Source: Feifania hominis (GTDB lineage: Bacteria; Bacillota; Clostridia; Oscillospirales; Feifaniaceae). Taken from it: 64,000 nt of DNA. The DNA lies in contig NZ_JACRSP010000003.1 in assembly GCF_014384765.1 (NCBI RefSeq), positions 1 through 64,000 of the forward strand, given 5' to 3'. Shown piece after piece: positions 14,443 to 22,847 of this stretch. The notes beneath the pieces were generated by a model. That model did no database searches. It worked only from the letters and a program-made list of their open reading frames with translations, and was not told where the DNA came from. A program made the position numbers and the translations under genes. Numbering within the stretch: position 1 is the stretch's first letter; each line of letters starts with the position of its first letter.

Positions 14443-15012
14443 ATGAGAGAAAAGTGGAAGCTCTGCTGGTGGCTTGCCAGAACCAATCTGTTTATCAGTA
14501 CATTCACCTTTGGCGGGGGCTATGTGGTCGTGCCGATGGTGCGCCGGTACTTTATTGAAAAGCACCACCTGTTCACCGAGCAGGAGCTCGCCGAAATGGC
14601 GGCCATCGCCCAGTCCACCCCGGGGGCGATCGCGGTGAATCTGGTCTCGCTCGCGGGGTACCGAGTGGCTGGGCGGGTCGGCATGGTGCTCAGCTGCGTC
14701 TGCGCGGTCATCCCGCCACTGGTTATTCTCGCGGTGGTGTCACTTTGCTATGCGGCGGTCATCTCCAACACATTGGTCGCCGCAGTGCTGCGGGGTATGC
14801 AGGCGGGCGTAGCTGCTCTGATTGTGGACTTCGCCGTGGACATGACTGCCATGATACTGCGTGAACGCTCACCGCTGCTCACTGCCCTTGTCGTCGGCTC
14901 GTTTGTTGTGAGTACATTTACCCGCGTCAACATCATTCTGGTGCTGATGGCGAGTTGTCTGCTCTGTGCGGCGCGGGTCTGGACAGCGCGCAGAAAGCAG
15001 GCGCTGCGATGA
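14443..15012 (+). CDS. Chromate-transporter family protein, half 1
   Basis: A 189-residue membrane protein of the short-chain CHR (ChrA) type, which works as a pair of half-size subunits. Marks are the motif FGGGYVVVPM near residue 23, the STPGAIAVNLVSLAGYRVAG segment, and about six hydrophobic helices. ATG 14443 follows GAGGAGAG. Its stop overlaps the start of the second half by four bases. Substrate may be chromate or another oxyanion. Confidence 0.88.
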   Translation: MREKWKLCWWLARTNLFISTFTFGGGYVVVPMVRRYFIEKHHLFTEQELAEMAAIAQSTPGAIAVNLVSLAGYRVAGRVGMVLSCVCAVIPPLVILAVVSLCYAAVISNTLVAAVLRGMQAGVAALIVDFAVDMTAMILRERSPLLTALVVGSFVVSTFTRVNIILVLMASCLLCAARVWTARRKQALR

Positions 15013-15554
15013 AAACGCTCTTTTCTCTGCTGACCGTCTTTTTCAAAATCGGTCTGTTCAGCATCGGTGGGGGCTATGCCATCATCCCGCTGATTCAGTC
15101 GCAGGTGGTTGACCAACTTGGCTGGGTCTCCCAAAAGGTGTTTACCGACATCATCACCATCTCACAGATGACTCCCGGGCCGCTCGCCGTCAACGCCTCG
15201 ACTTTCATCGGCATCCAGATTGCCGGCATTCCCGGTGCTCTGATCGCGACAGTCGGCTGTGTGGTCTCGGGCATCTGCATCTCGCTTGCACTGTATCTGC
15301 TCTTTCGGCGGTTCAACCGCTCGGCCTATGTACTGCAGGTTCTCAGCGGTCTCAAGGCGAGTTCGCTCGGGCTGATTCTCTCGGCCGCAGTTTCTCTTTT
15401 GCTGCTGGCCTTTGGCAGCCCCGTCGGGACACTGCCCTTTGACTGGGTAGCGGTGCTCGTCTTCGGCGGCGCCCTCTTTGCGTTGCGCCGGTGGAAAATC
15501 AATCCCATTCTCATGATGGCGCTCACCGGCGTCATCGGCATACTGATCTACTGA
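15009..15554 (+). CDS. Chromate-transporter family protein, half 2
   Basis: A 181-residue partner of the preceding protein. The same family motifs recur: FSIGGGYAIIPLIQSQVV and MTPGPLAVNASTFIGIQIAGIPGAL. The ATGA overlap (15009-15012) implies equimolar translation. The two together correspond to the two homologous halves of long ChrA proteins, presumably in inverted topology. Confidence 0.88.
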   Translation: MKTLFSLLTVFFKIGLFSIGGGYAIIPLIQSQVVDQLGWVSQKVFTDIITISQMTPGPLAVNASTFIGIQIAGIPGALIATVGCVVSGICISLALYLLFRRFNRSAYVLQVLSGLKASSLGLILSAAVSLLLLAFGSPVGTLPFDWVAVLVFGGALFALRRWKINPILMMALTGVIGILIY

Positions 15555-15557
15555 GGT

Positions 15558-15591
15558 AAAGGGCGCGCGGCGATGGGCCGCGCGCCCTTTT
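15558..15591. terminator. Bidirectional terminator
   Basis: AAAGGGCGCGCGGC and GCCGCGCGCCCTTT form a long GC stem between the convergent transporter and cysK genes. Confidence 0.9.
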
Positions 15592-15595
15592 GATT

Positions 15596-16528
15596 CTATT
15601 CGGTGTAGAGGCCGGTTGAGAGATAGCGCTCACCTGTGTCGGGCAGCAGCGTGGCGACGACCTTGCCCCGGTTTTCCGGCCGCGCGGCGAGCGCAGCGGC
15701 GGCCGCTGCCGCGGCGCCCGACGAGATGCCGACCATCAGCCCCTCGGTTCGCATGAGCTCGCGGCTCGCCGCGCGGGCGGCAGCCGTGTCGATAGGAATG
15801 ATCTCGTCGATCAGTGAGCGGTCGAGCACCTTGGGCACAAAGTTTGCGCCGATGCCCTGTATGCCGTGCGGTCCGGGCTCGCCGCCTGCGAGTACGGGAG
15901 ACTCGGCGGGCTCCACCGCGATGATTTTGATCTCCGGCAGCTTCTCTTTGAGATAGCGCCCGGTCCCGGTCAGCGTACCGCCGGTGCCGACCGTGGCGAC
16001 AAAGAAGTCGATCTCCCCGCCCGCGTCGCGCAGCAGCTCGGGCCCTGTGGTCTCATAGTGGGCGCGGGCATTTGCCGGGTTATCAAACTGGCGCGGGATA
16101 AATGCGTCGCCGAGCTCGTGCGCAAGCTGCTCCGCGCGCTCAATGGAGCCCGCCATGCCCTTTGCCCCCTCGGTGAGCACCACCTCGGCCCCGAGCGAGC
16201 GCAACAGGTCAACCCGCTCGCGGCTCATGGTGTCCGGCATGGTCAGAATGATGCGCCGCCCCTCGAGCGCGCAGAGAAAGGCAAGGCCGATGCCCGTGTT
16301 GCCGCTCGTCGGCTCGACAACGGCCGTGTGTGCGCCGAGCAGACCGTCTTTTTTCGCCGTCTCGAGCATAGAATAGGCTGCGCGGTCCTTGGCGCTCCGC
16401 ATGGGGTTGAAACTCTCGAGCTTCGCGAGAAGCTCGGCTTTGCACCCGCGCGCCTCACCGAAGCGCGACAGGCGCAGAAGCGGCGTGTTGCCAATGAGCT
16501 GGGTCAAATTGTCCGCAATCTGTTTCAT
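15596..16528 (-). CDS. cysK: Cysteine synthase (O-acetylserine sulfhydrylase)
   Basis: A 310-residue PLP enzyme that forms cysteine from O-acetylserine and sulfide. The Schiff-base Lys lies in SAKDRAA near residue 47. TSGNTGIGLAF binds the substrate carboxylate, GTGGTLTGTGRYLKE binds the PLP phosphate, and GISSGAA lies near the C-terminus. The loop before the Lys reads NPMRSAKDR rather than the common NPGGSVKDR. The gene diverges from epsC, which makes its substrate. Confidence 0.93.
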   Translation of the reverse strand: MKQIADNLTQLIGNTPLLRLSRFGEARGCKAELLAKLESFNPMRSAKDRAAYSMLETAKKDGLLGAHTAVVEPTSGNTGIGLAFLCALEGRRIILTMPDTMSRERVDLLRSLGAEVVLTEGAKGMAGSIERAEQLAHELGDAFIPRQFDNPANARAHYETTGPELLRDAGGEIDFFVATVGTGGTLTGTGRYLKEKLPEIKIIAVEPAESPVLAGGEPGPHGIQGIGANFVPKVLDRSLIDEIIPIDTAAARAASRELMRTEGLMVGISSGAAAAAAAALAARPENRGKVVATLLPDTGERYLSTGLYTE

Positions 16529-16590
16529 TTCATACTCCTTTTTATGGCTGTGAATCTATTCTATTCCAACCATACTCCCAAATACTCTCA

Positions 16591-16617
16591 TTGACAAGAT
16601 TTTTTCGCGGGTATACA
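16591..16617 (+). promoter_or_regulatory. Candidate epsC promoter
   Basis: TTGACA (16591-16596) and TATACA (16612-16617) lie 15 bases apart upstream of the serine acetyltransferase gene. The spacing is short. Confidence 0.5.
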
Positions 16618-16661
16618 CTAACAAAGTATCAAAATACCCGGCCCCGGCCGGAGGAAAGGAT

Positions 16662-17594
16662 GTGTTTGTCATCAGTATCCACGAGTGGCTCAAACGGGAC
16701 TCCCTCTCGCTCGCCGAACAGCTTGTCGCCATCAACGATGAGCAGATTCTGCAAAACCACATCAGCGGCTTCGGCATGAAGAAGAAGATCGTCGACACCA
16801 TCTTCACTCTGCGCGCGTCGCTGTTCCCCTCCATCTACGAGAAGGACACCACCAACCACGCCTTTTTGCAGACCGTCGTCAACCGCCGTCTCTGCGAGGC
16901 TGCCATCTCCCTGCGCACCAACATCGAAGAGGTGCTGCGCAACATCTGCGAACGCGAAAACAAGGGGGCGAACGACTGTACCGTCTGCAGCGACCGCGCG
17001 GATGCGATCACACAGGCCTTTATGAGTAAGCTCGGCGACATTCGCGAGAAGCTCTCCTCCGACATCGAGGCCGCCTACAACGGCGATCCCGCCGCGCGCT
17101 ACTTTGAGGAGATCGTGCTCAGCTACCCCTCCATCGAGGCCGTCACCATCCAGCGCATGGCCCACGAGCTCTATCTGCTCGGCGTGCCGCTGATTCCGCG
17201 CATCATGACCGAGTACGGTCATGCCACCACCGGCATCGACATCCACCCCGGCGCGCAGATCGGCGACCACTTTTTCATCGACCACGGCACCGGCGTCGTC
17301 ATCGGTGAGACCTGTGTCATCGGCAACAACGTCAAGCTCTACCAGGGCGTGACGCTCGGCGCGAAGAGCTTTGAGCTCGACGCGGACGGCAACCCCGTCA
17401 AGGGCATCAAGCGCCACCCCAACATCGAGGACCGGGTCATCGTCTACTCGGGCGCCACCATTCTCGGCGGCGACACCACCATCGGCCACGACTCGGTCAT
17501 CGGCGGCAACGTCTGGCTCACCCAGTCGGTTCCCCCCTACTCCAAGGTCTACCAGCCCCCGTTTGATCCGGTCATCAAGCCCGGCTCACTCTAA
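16662..17594 (+). CDS. epsC: Serine O-acetyltransferase (EpsC/CysE type)
   Basis: A 310-residue enzyme that acetylates serine with acetyl-CoA, the first committed step to cysteine. An N-terminal helical half (residues ~1-180) precedes left-handed hexapeptide repeats: GIDIHPGAQIGDHFFIDHGTGVVIGETCVIGNNVKLYQGVTLG, with the catalytic His in IDHGTG. The EpsC subgroup has this longer N-terminus. GTG 16662 follows GAGGAAAGG. It pairs functionally with the divergent cysK. The transcript ends in a hairpin containing parS. Confidence 0.9.
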   Translation: MFVISIHEWLKRDSLSLAEQLVAINDEQILQNHISGFGMKKKIVDTIFTLRASLFPSIYEKDTTNHAFLQTVVNRRLCEAAISLRTNIEEVLRNICERENKGANDCTVCSDRADAITQAFMSKLGDIREKLSSDIEAAYNGDPAARYFEEIVLSYPSIEAVTIQRMAHELYLLGVPLIPRIMTEYGHATTGIDIHPGAQIGDHFFIDHGTGVVIGETCVIGNNVKLYQGVTLGAKSFELDADGNPVKGIKRHPNIEDRVIVYSGATILGGDTTIGHDSVIGGNVWLTQSVPPYSKVYQPPFDPVIKPGSL

Positions 17595-17600
17595 ACCTGC

Positions 17601-17640
17601 GACCCCGGTTGTTTCACGTGAAACAGCCGGGGTCTTTCTC
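17601..17640 (+). terminator. epsC terminator whose stem contains parS
   Basis: GACCCCGG and CCGGGGTC close a nearly continuous inverted repeat whose inner part is the parS palindrome at 17610-17625. A T-rich tail follows. Confidence 0.85.
17610..17625. promoter_or_regulatory. parS site 1
   Basis: TGTTTCACGTGAAACA matches the ParB (Spo0J) binding consensus exactly. ParB loads here to organise and segregate the origin region. Confidence 0.96.
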
Positions 17641-17649
17641 TGTCGGGAG

Positions 17650-17665
17650 TGTTTCACGTGAAACA
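17650..17665. promoter_or_regulatory. parS site 2
   Basis: A second exact TGTTTCACGTGAAACA, 40 bases after the first and just upstream of the parA promoter. ParB bound here could also repress parAB. Confidence 0.96.
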
Positions 17666-17670
17666 CCCCT

Positions 17671-17698
17671 TTGAAAAAGCGGCTCGCTATAGTATAAT
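17671..17698 (+). promoter_or_regulatory. parA promoter
   Basis: TTGAAA and TATAAT are 16 bases apart. The -35 begins 5 bases after parS site 2. Confidence 0.75.
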
Positions 17699-17755
17699 AG
17701 AGAGAGCCACCGGCCGCCCGCCGGTGGGATCAACACAGAAATGAGAGAACAGCGA

Positions 17756-18532
17756 ATGGGTAAAATCATCGCCATTGCCAATCAGAAAGGCGGTGTGGGC
17801 AAGACCACGACCGCCATCAACCTCTCCGCCTGCCTTGCGCAGAGCGGCAAGTCCGTGCTGCTCGTCGACATTGACCCCCAGGGCAACACCACAAGCGGCG
17901 TGGGCGTCAACAAGAAAGACCTGCCCCGCTCGAGCTACGACATGATCATCGGCCAGTGCCCGCCCGACAGCGTCGTGGTGCACACGGCGGTGAAGAATCT
18001 CGACCTCATCCCCTCCAACGTCAGTCTGGCCGGAGCCGAGATCGAGCTTGTCGATCTCGGCAGCCGCGAGGGGCAGCTCAAGCGCAGCCTCGGGCTTCTG
18101 CGCCACAAGTACGACTTTCTGTTCATCGACTGCCCGCCGTCTCTGGGGCTGCTGACCATCAACGCCCTCACCGCGGCCGACAGCATTCTCATGCCCATTC
18201 AGTGCGAGTTCTTCGCGCTCGAGGGGCTTTCCCAACTGATGAACACCGTGCGGCAGGTCAAGCGGGTCTACAACCCCGCCCTCGCAGTCGAGGGGGTTTT
18301 GCTGACCATGTTCGACGGCCGGCTGAATCTGACGCTTCAGGTCACCGAGGAGGTCAAGCGGTTCTTCCCGGGCAAGGTCTTCAAGACTGCCATACCGCGC
18401 AACGTGCGCCTGAGCGAGGCGCCGAGCCACGGCGTGCCCATCACACTCTACGACAGGTACTCGCGCGGGGCCGACGCCTATCAGGCGCTGGCCAAGGAGT
18501 TTCTCAAAAACAACAAAAAGCCCCGCCCCTAG
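17756..18532 (+). CDS. parA: Chromosome partitioning ATPase ParA/Soj
   Basis: A 258-residue deviant Walker A ATPase. MGKIIAIANQKGGVGKTTTAINL opens the protein, with the signature Lys in KGGVGKT. DIDPQGNTTSG and FIDCPPSLGLLTINAL follow. It binds DNA non-specifically as an ATP dimer and is stimulated by ParB at parS to move origins. An upstream ATG (17741) adds five residues; 17756 fits the family start. parB follows after a repeat-filled gap of 237 bases. Confidence 0.95.
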   Translation: MGKIIAIANQKGGVGKTTTAINLSACLAQSGKSVLLVDIDPQGNTTSGVGVNKKDLPRSSYDMIIGQCPPDSVVVHTAVKNLDLIPSNVSLAGAEIELVDLGSREGQLKRSLGLLRHKYDFLFIDCPPSLGLLTINALTAADSILMPIQCEFFALEGLSQLMNTVRQVKRVYNPALAVEGVLLTMFDGRLNLTLQVTEEVKRFFPGKVFKTAIPRNVRLSEAPSHGVPITLYDRYSRGADAYQALAKEFLKNNKKPRP

Positions 18533-18550
18533 GTGCCTGCGGCACGGCAG

Positions 18551-18755
18551 TGCCTGGCGGGGCGGCAATATTATTTTTTCAATCGGGCTTTGTGAGACAT
18601 TCAAATTGCTCCACCGCAGGTGGTTGCCCCACCGCAGGTGGCCATCGCAGAGCCCCTGGTGGGGCGGCAATATTATCTTTTCAATCAGGCTTTGTGAGAC
18701 GTTCAAATGCCCCACCGCAGGTGGTTGCTCCACCGCAGGTGGCCATCGCAGGTGG
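18551..18755 (-). repeat. Two dispersed repeat elements between parA and parB
   Basis: Copies at about 18551-18641 and 18652-18755. Read on the minus strand, each has two CCACCTGCGGTGG cores, then a conserved ~50-base block (including CTCACAAAGCCCGATTGAAA and AATATTGCCGCCCCGCCAGG). The same order, core then block, occurs on the plus strand at 12557-12630 after the GNAT array. No gene is visible in the gap. Confidence 0.93.
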
Positions 18756-18769
18756 AAAAGGAGATTGTG

Positions 18770-19621
18770 ATGAAAAAAGGACTGGGCAAGGGACTCGATT
18801 CCCTGTTTGCCGACAACACCATGGATATCAGCGTCGAGACCGGCGTCAAGACGCTGCGGCTCTCTGAGATCGAGCCGAACAAAAACCAGCCCCGCAAGGA
18901 CTTTGACGAGGACGCGCTCGGCGAGCTCGCCGACTCCATCGCCGAGAACGGGGTTCTCTCCCCGCTGATCGTGCGCCCGCTCGAAAACGGCCGCTACCAG
19001 ATCATCGCGGGCGAGCGCCGCTGGCGTGCGTCGCGGCTGGCGGGCCTTGCCGAGGTGCCCGTCGTCATCATGGAGGCCGACGACCGCCGCACCATGGAGC
19101 TTGCGCTCATCGAGAATCTTCAGCGCGAGGATCTCGGCCCGCTCGAGGAGAGCGAGGGCTACCAGCGGCTGGCCGCCGACTTCGGCCTGACCCAGGAGCA
19201 GATCGCAAAGCGGGTCGGCAAGTCCCGCCCGGCGGTGGCGAATGCCCTGCGTCTGCTCGCGCTGCCGCGCGAGGTACTCTCGCTTCTGCGCGAGGGCGCG
19301 CTCACGGCGGGCCACGCGCGGGCTCTTCTGGCTCTGCCCGACGACGACGCCCGCCGCGCCGCGGCCGAGCGCATCGTCAAGGGTGAGCTCAGCGTCCGCG
19401 AGGCCGAGCAGCTCGTCAAGCGGCTTTTGAAGCCCGCGCCGGCCGCCGAGCCTGCGCCGCGCGAGAACTACGCGCTCGCACTGCAGAGCAAGCTCGAGCA
19501 GAGCCTCGGGCGCAAGGTGCGCCTCGCCCCGCGCGGCAAGGCGGGCAAGCTCGAGCTCTACTACACTGACAACGACGACCTCGCGGAACTGCTCGCCCGC
19601 CTCGGCGTCGACAACGACTGA
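18770..19621 (+). CDS. parB: ParB/Spo0J partition protein
   Basis: A 283-residue CTP-dependent DNA clamp. The N-terminus MKKGLGKGLDSLF is typical. The nuclease-like CTPase region has ENGVLSPLIVRPLENGRYQIIAGERRWRASRLAGLAEVPVVI (GERRWRA box) and ALIENLQREDLGPLEESEGYQRL (ENLQR box). The HTH (LTQEQIAKRVGKSRPAVANALRLLALP) recognises parS. A C-terminal dimer domain ends the protein. ATG 18770 follows AAAAGGAG. Confidence 0.96.
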   Translation: MKKGLGKGLDSLFADNTMDISVETGVKTLRLSEIEPNKNQPRKDFDEDALGELADSIAENGVLSPLIVRPLENGRYQIIAGERRWRASRLAGLAEVPVVIMEADDRRTMELALIENLQREDLGPLEESEGYQRLAADFGLTQEQIAKRVGKSRPAVANALRLLALPREVLSLLREGALTAGHARALLALPDDDARRAAAERIVKGELSVREAEQLVKRLLKPAPAAEPAPRENYALALQSKLEQSLGRKVRLAPRGKAGKLELYYTDNDDLAELLARLGVDND

Positions 19622-19641
19622 AAAGGCAGGCGATTTCTCCC

Positions 19642-21390
19642 TTGACCAGAGACCAGATGAAGCGCAGCGGCACTCTTCGCATCTTCGCTTCCTACTATAA
19701 GCCCCACCTGAAGCTCTTTGTTCTCGACATGGTCTGCGCGCTGTGCATCTGCGCGGTGGATCTGCTCTTCCCCGTCGTGTCCCGCTACGCCATGCAGTCC
19801 CTGCTGCCGGGGCGTCTCTTCGGCGCGTTCTTCGCCGTGATGGCCGCGCTCGCGGGGGCCTATGTGCTCAAGAGCGTGTTCTACTACGTCGTCACCTACT
19901 GGGGGCACCTGCTCGGCGTGCGCATGGAGGCCGACATCCGCCGCGACCTCTTCTCCCACATGCAGCAGCTCTCTTTCTCCTTCTACGACAAAAACCGCAC
20001 CGGCCAGCTTATGAGCCGCGTCACGGGCGACCTCTTCGAGATCACCGAACTCGCCCACCACGGGCCGGAGGACCTGTTCATCTCCGCCGTGACCATCCTC
20101 GGCGCGTTCGCGATCATGCTCACCATCCAGTGGCAGCTCGCCCTTGTGGTGTTCGCGGTCATCCCGCTGTTTCTGCTCTTCACCACGCTGAGCCGCCGGC
20201 GGATGATGAGCGCCTCGACCGCCGTCAAAGAGAAGCTCTCGGGCATCAACGGCGAGGTCGAGTCCTCCCTGTCCGGCATGCGCACCGCCAAGGCCTTTGC
20301 CAACGAGGCCGCCGAGAGCCGCAAGTTCGCCGCCGCGAACGACGAGTTCCGCGGCGCCAAGCGCGGCTACTACCGCACCATGGCGCGCTACATAGCGGGC
20401 ATGGAGTTCTTCATGGGCTTTCTGCCCGTGGTGGTCATTGCCGTCGGCGGCGGTCTCATCATGGCCGGCCGCATGGACTTCATTGACCTGACCACGTTCA
20501 CCCTCTATGTCACCACATTCATCACGCCCGTTCGCAAGCTCTCGGCCTTTGTCGAGCAGTACATGCAGGGCATGGCGGGCTTCAAGCGCTTTGTGGAACT
20601 CATGCGCGTCGAGCCCGACATCAAGGACGCTCCCGATGCTGTGGAGCTGAAAGACGTCAGAGGCGACATCCTCGTCGACGACGTCACATTCCGCTATGAC
20701 GCGGAGCCCGTGCTCGAGCATGTGACGCTCCATGTGCGCCCGGGCGAGACCGTCGCGGTTGTCGGCCCGTCGGGCGGCGGCAAGTCCACGCTCTGTCAGC
20801 TCATCCCCCGCTTCTACGACGTCACCGACGGGCGGGTCCTCGTGGACGGGCAGGACGTGCGCACGCTCACACAGCACTCTCTGCGCGGGCAGATCGGCAT
20901 TGTGCAGCAGGATGTGTTCCTCTTCGCCGGCACCATCTACGACAACATCCGCTACGGCCGGCCCGACGCCACCGAGGCTGAGATCGTCGAGGCCGCCAGG
21001 CGCGCTGAGATCTACGACGACATCCTCGCCATGCCGGACGGGTTCCAGACCCAGGTCGGCGAGCGCGGCGTCATGCTCTCCGGCGGGCAGAAGCAGCGCG
21101 TATCCATCGCGCGCATTTTTTTGAAGAACCCGCCCATCCTCATTCTCGACGAGGCGACAAGCGCGCTCGACTCGGTCACCGAGGCGCGCATCCAGTCCGC
21201 TTTCGACGACCTGGCACGGGGCCGCACCACCCTCATCATCGCCCACCGGCTCTCCACCATCCGCTCGGCCTCCCGCATCGTCGTCATCGACGGCTGCTCC
21301 ATCCGCGAAGAGGGCACTCACGAGGAGCTTCTGGCCCTGGGCGGCGAATACGCACAGTTGTATGAAGCTCAAAAATCAGTTTCCGTATAA
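19642..21390 (+). CDS. ABC exporter half-transporter (membrane plus ATPase)
   Basis: A 582-residue fused exporter subunit that works as a dimer. Six membrane helices in residues ~20-310 precede an ATPase domain with Walker A GPSGGGKST (~365), signature LSGGQKQR, Walker B ILILDEATSALD and the switch HRLST. Substrate is unknown (lipid or drug type). The start is uncertain: TTG 19642 or ATG 19657, neither with a strong ribosome site. It is 20 bases after parB and may be co-transcribed. Confidence 0.9.
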   Translation: MTRDQMKRSGTLRIFASYYKPHLKLFVLDMVCALCICAVDLLFPVVSRYAMQSLLPGRLFGAFFAVMAALAGAYVLKSVFYYVVTYWGHLLGVRMEADIRRDLFSHMQQLSFSFYDKNRTGQLMSRVTGDLFEITELAHHGPEDLFISAVTILGAFAIMLTIQWQLALVVFAVIPLFLLFTTLSRRRMMSASTAVKEKLSGINGEVESSLSGMRTAKAFANEAAESRKFAAANDEFRGAKRGYYRTMARYIAGMEFFMGFLPVVVIAVGGGLIMAGRMDFIDLTTFTLYVTTFITPVRKLSAFVEQYMQGMAGFKRFVELMRVEPDIKDAPDAVELKDVRGDILVDDVTFRYDAEPVLEHVTLHVRPGETVAVVGPSGGGKSTLCQLIPRFYDVTDGRVLVDGQDVRTLTQHSLRGQIGIVQQDVFLFAGTIYDNIRYGRPDATEAEIVEAARRAEIYDDILAMPDGFQTQVGERGVMLSGGQKQRVSIARIFLKNPPILILDEATSALDSVTEARIQSAFDDLARGRTTLIIAHRLSTIRSASRIVVIDGCSIREEGTHEELLALGGEYAQLYEAQKSVSV

Positions 21391-21401
21391 TATTAAGATT
21401 G

Positions 21402-21437
21402 AGAGAGGGCGCTCCGCCGCGGCGGAGCGCCCTCTCT
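21402..21437 (+). terminator. Terminator-like hairpin after the ABC exporter
   Basis: AGAGAGGGCGCTCCGCC pairs with GGCGGAGCGCCCTCTCT across two bases. The stem is very strong, with little T tract. Confidence 0.75.
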
Positions 21438-21499
21438 GCGCAGCCGGAAGCGCCCGCATGACGGGCGGGCAGCACGAACTCCAGCTGGTTTCTCACGCA

Positions 21500-21531
21500 A
21501 AAAAAGAGCGGACGCCTCAGCGTCCGCTCTT
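21500..21531 (-). terminator. secG terminator
   Basis: AAGAGCGGACGC and GCGTCCGCTCTT pair across four bases. Read on the minus strand it ends in a T run. Confidence 0.88.
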
Positions 21532-21540
21532 CTCTCTGCT

Positions 21541-21795
21541 TTAGATTCCGAATTTCTCAAAGGCATCCAGCGCAAGGGTCAAGCCGACAAAAACCACACC
21601 CGCGAGAATGGTGATCTTGCCGAGCATGGCGCCCTTTGTCTTGCCCTTGTTGCGGCCAAAGAAGCTCTCACTCGAGCCGCCGGAAATCACACCGGACATG
21701 CCGCCCTCTTTGTCATCCTGCATCATCACCGCGACAATGATCGCAATGGCGCAGATGAGCTGTATAATCGAAACAATCAACTTCGGTGTGGACAT
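21541..21795 (-). CDS. secG: Preprotein translocase subunit SecG
   Basis: An 84-residue two-helix membrane protein. Helix 1 is LIVSIIQLICAIAIIVAVMM, followed by the conserved Gln-Asp-Asp, then the Gly/Ser-rich loop with SESFFGRNKGKTKGAML, then helix 2 ITILAGVVFVGLTLALD. It aids SecYEG protein export. ATG 21795 follows AAGGAGACG. It is monocistronic here. Confidence 0.93.
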   Translation of the reverse strand: MSTPKLIVSIIQLICAIAIIVAVMMQDDKEGGMSGVISGGSSESFFGRNKGKTKGAMLGKITILAGVVFVGLTLALDAFEKFGI

Positions 21796-21933
21796 AGTCA
21801 CGTCTCCTTACAAAAATCAGGTAAAATCATATTACCACAGGCAAATTGCAAATGCAAGTCCTCCCTTTGCCCAAACGCCAATTTGAGGGCCTTTTTCATA
21901 CGCGCAGTAATATTTTATCCTATTATAACTCTT

Positions 21934-22641
21934 TTATGTGACTGCCATCATGTTATAGAGCCGGCAGAGCCGGATATCCTCGCGGGAGATTTTGAGCCGT
22001 GTGATGAGATGCTCATCCTCGCGCAGCCGTTCGCGCGCAAAGAGCATCTTTGCCGCGATGGGCATCATCGGCCGCGACGAGAAGCCGTTGAAGAGCCCCC
22101 ATTTCGTCTCGGCTTCCAGGTAGGGTGCGAGAATCTGCACACTCGCTTTCTCCATGGGGGTGTCGCGGTTGGTCAACTGAATATTGGTCAGCGCGTCATA
22201 GTGTTCGATGTAGCCCCAGTAGGTGTTCTCGCAGTTCTGGTAGCTGGCAAAGGAGTGGAAGTTCATATACATCAGCAGCCGGCAGCGGTTCTCCTCCACC
22301 GGTCCGACCAGGTCAAACACACAGCGGATGAGCTGATTGCTCCGCCCGTCAAAGAGATAGCTGTAAAATTGGGACACACCGTTGAAAAAGGCCGGGCTTC
22401 GGCCGCTCAGATCGGGTGTGCCGCTCTCTCTTCCCCGGCAGAGCAGCTGCTCCACATGGATGTGAAGCGCCTGCGCGACGGCATAGAGGGTCTCAATGTC
22501 CATGGCTATTTCCCCGGTCTCATACTTCGAGACGGTGGACGGACTTCGGTACAGCAGCGCCGCGAGCTGCGTGAGCGTGAGCTTTCTCATCCGGCGAAAG
22601 CTGCGCATGCGCCCGCCGATCTCCCGCGCTATCTCGCCCAC
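21934..22641 (-). CDS. XRE-family regulator with C-terminal sensor region
   Basis: A 235-residue regulator. The HTH in residues 5-65 reads IGGRMRSFRRMRKLTLTQLAALLYRSPSTVSKYETGEIAMDIETLYAVAQAL. The C-terminal ~165 residues are globular and rich in aromatic residues (FYSYLFDGRSNQL, MYMNFHSFASYQNCENTYWGYIEHYDAL), presumably a ligand-binding part. Translation probably starts at GTG 22641 with AAAGGGG in front. It diverges from the PatB-type lyase gene at 22848 and likely controls it. Confidence 0.8.
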   Translation of the reverse strand: MGEIAREIGGRMRSFRRMRKLTLTQLAALLYRSPSTVSKYETGEIAMDIETLYAVAQALHIHVEQLLCRGRESGTPDLSGRSPAFFNGVSQFYSYLFDGRSNQLIRCVFDLVGPVEENRCRLLMYMNFHSFASYQNCENTYWGYIEHYDALTNIQLTNRDTPMEKASVQILAPYLEAETKWGLFNGFSSRPMMPIAAKMLFARERLREDEHLITRLKISREDIRLCRLYNMMAVT

Positions 22642-22847
22642 TGCGGCCGCCCCCTTTCCTGAGAATCAAAAAATTGCTGGTTTTCCGCGCTCTTTTCCTC
22701 TTTTTTTCTATTTTACCATAAAAGTTGCCTGAAATTTATTTACAGTCAAAAAAATCTTTCAAAATTTTCGTCTCACGAAAACAAGACCTCTTTGACGCGG
22801 GCGGCATGGACAGTGTAAGCTGACAAAAAAGACAAGGGGGCCTTAGC

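Noticed and set aside
17741..17755. Upstream ATG for parA
   Set aside because: It adds five residues outside the family start and has no better ribosome site; kept only as an alternative.
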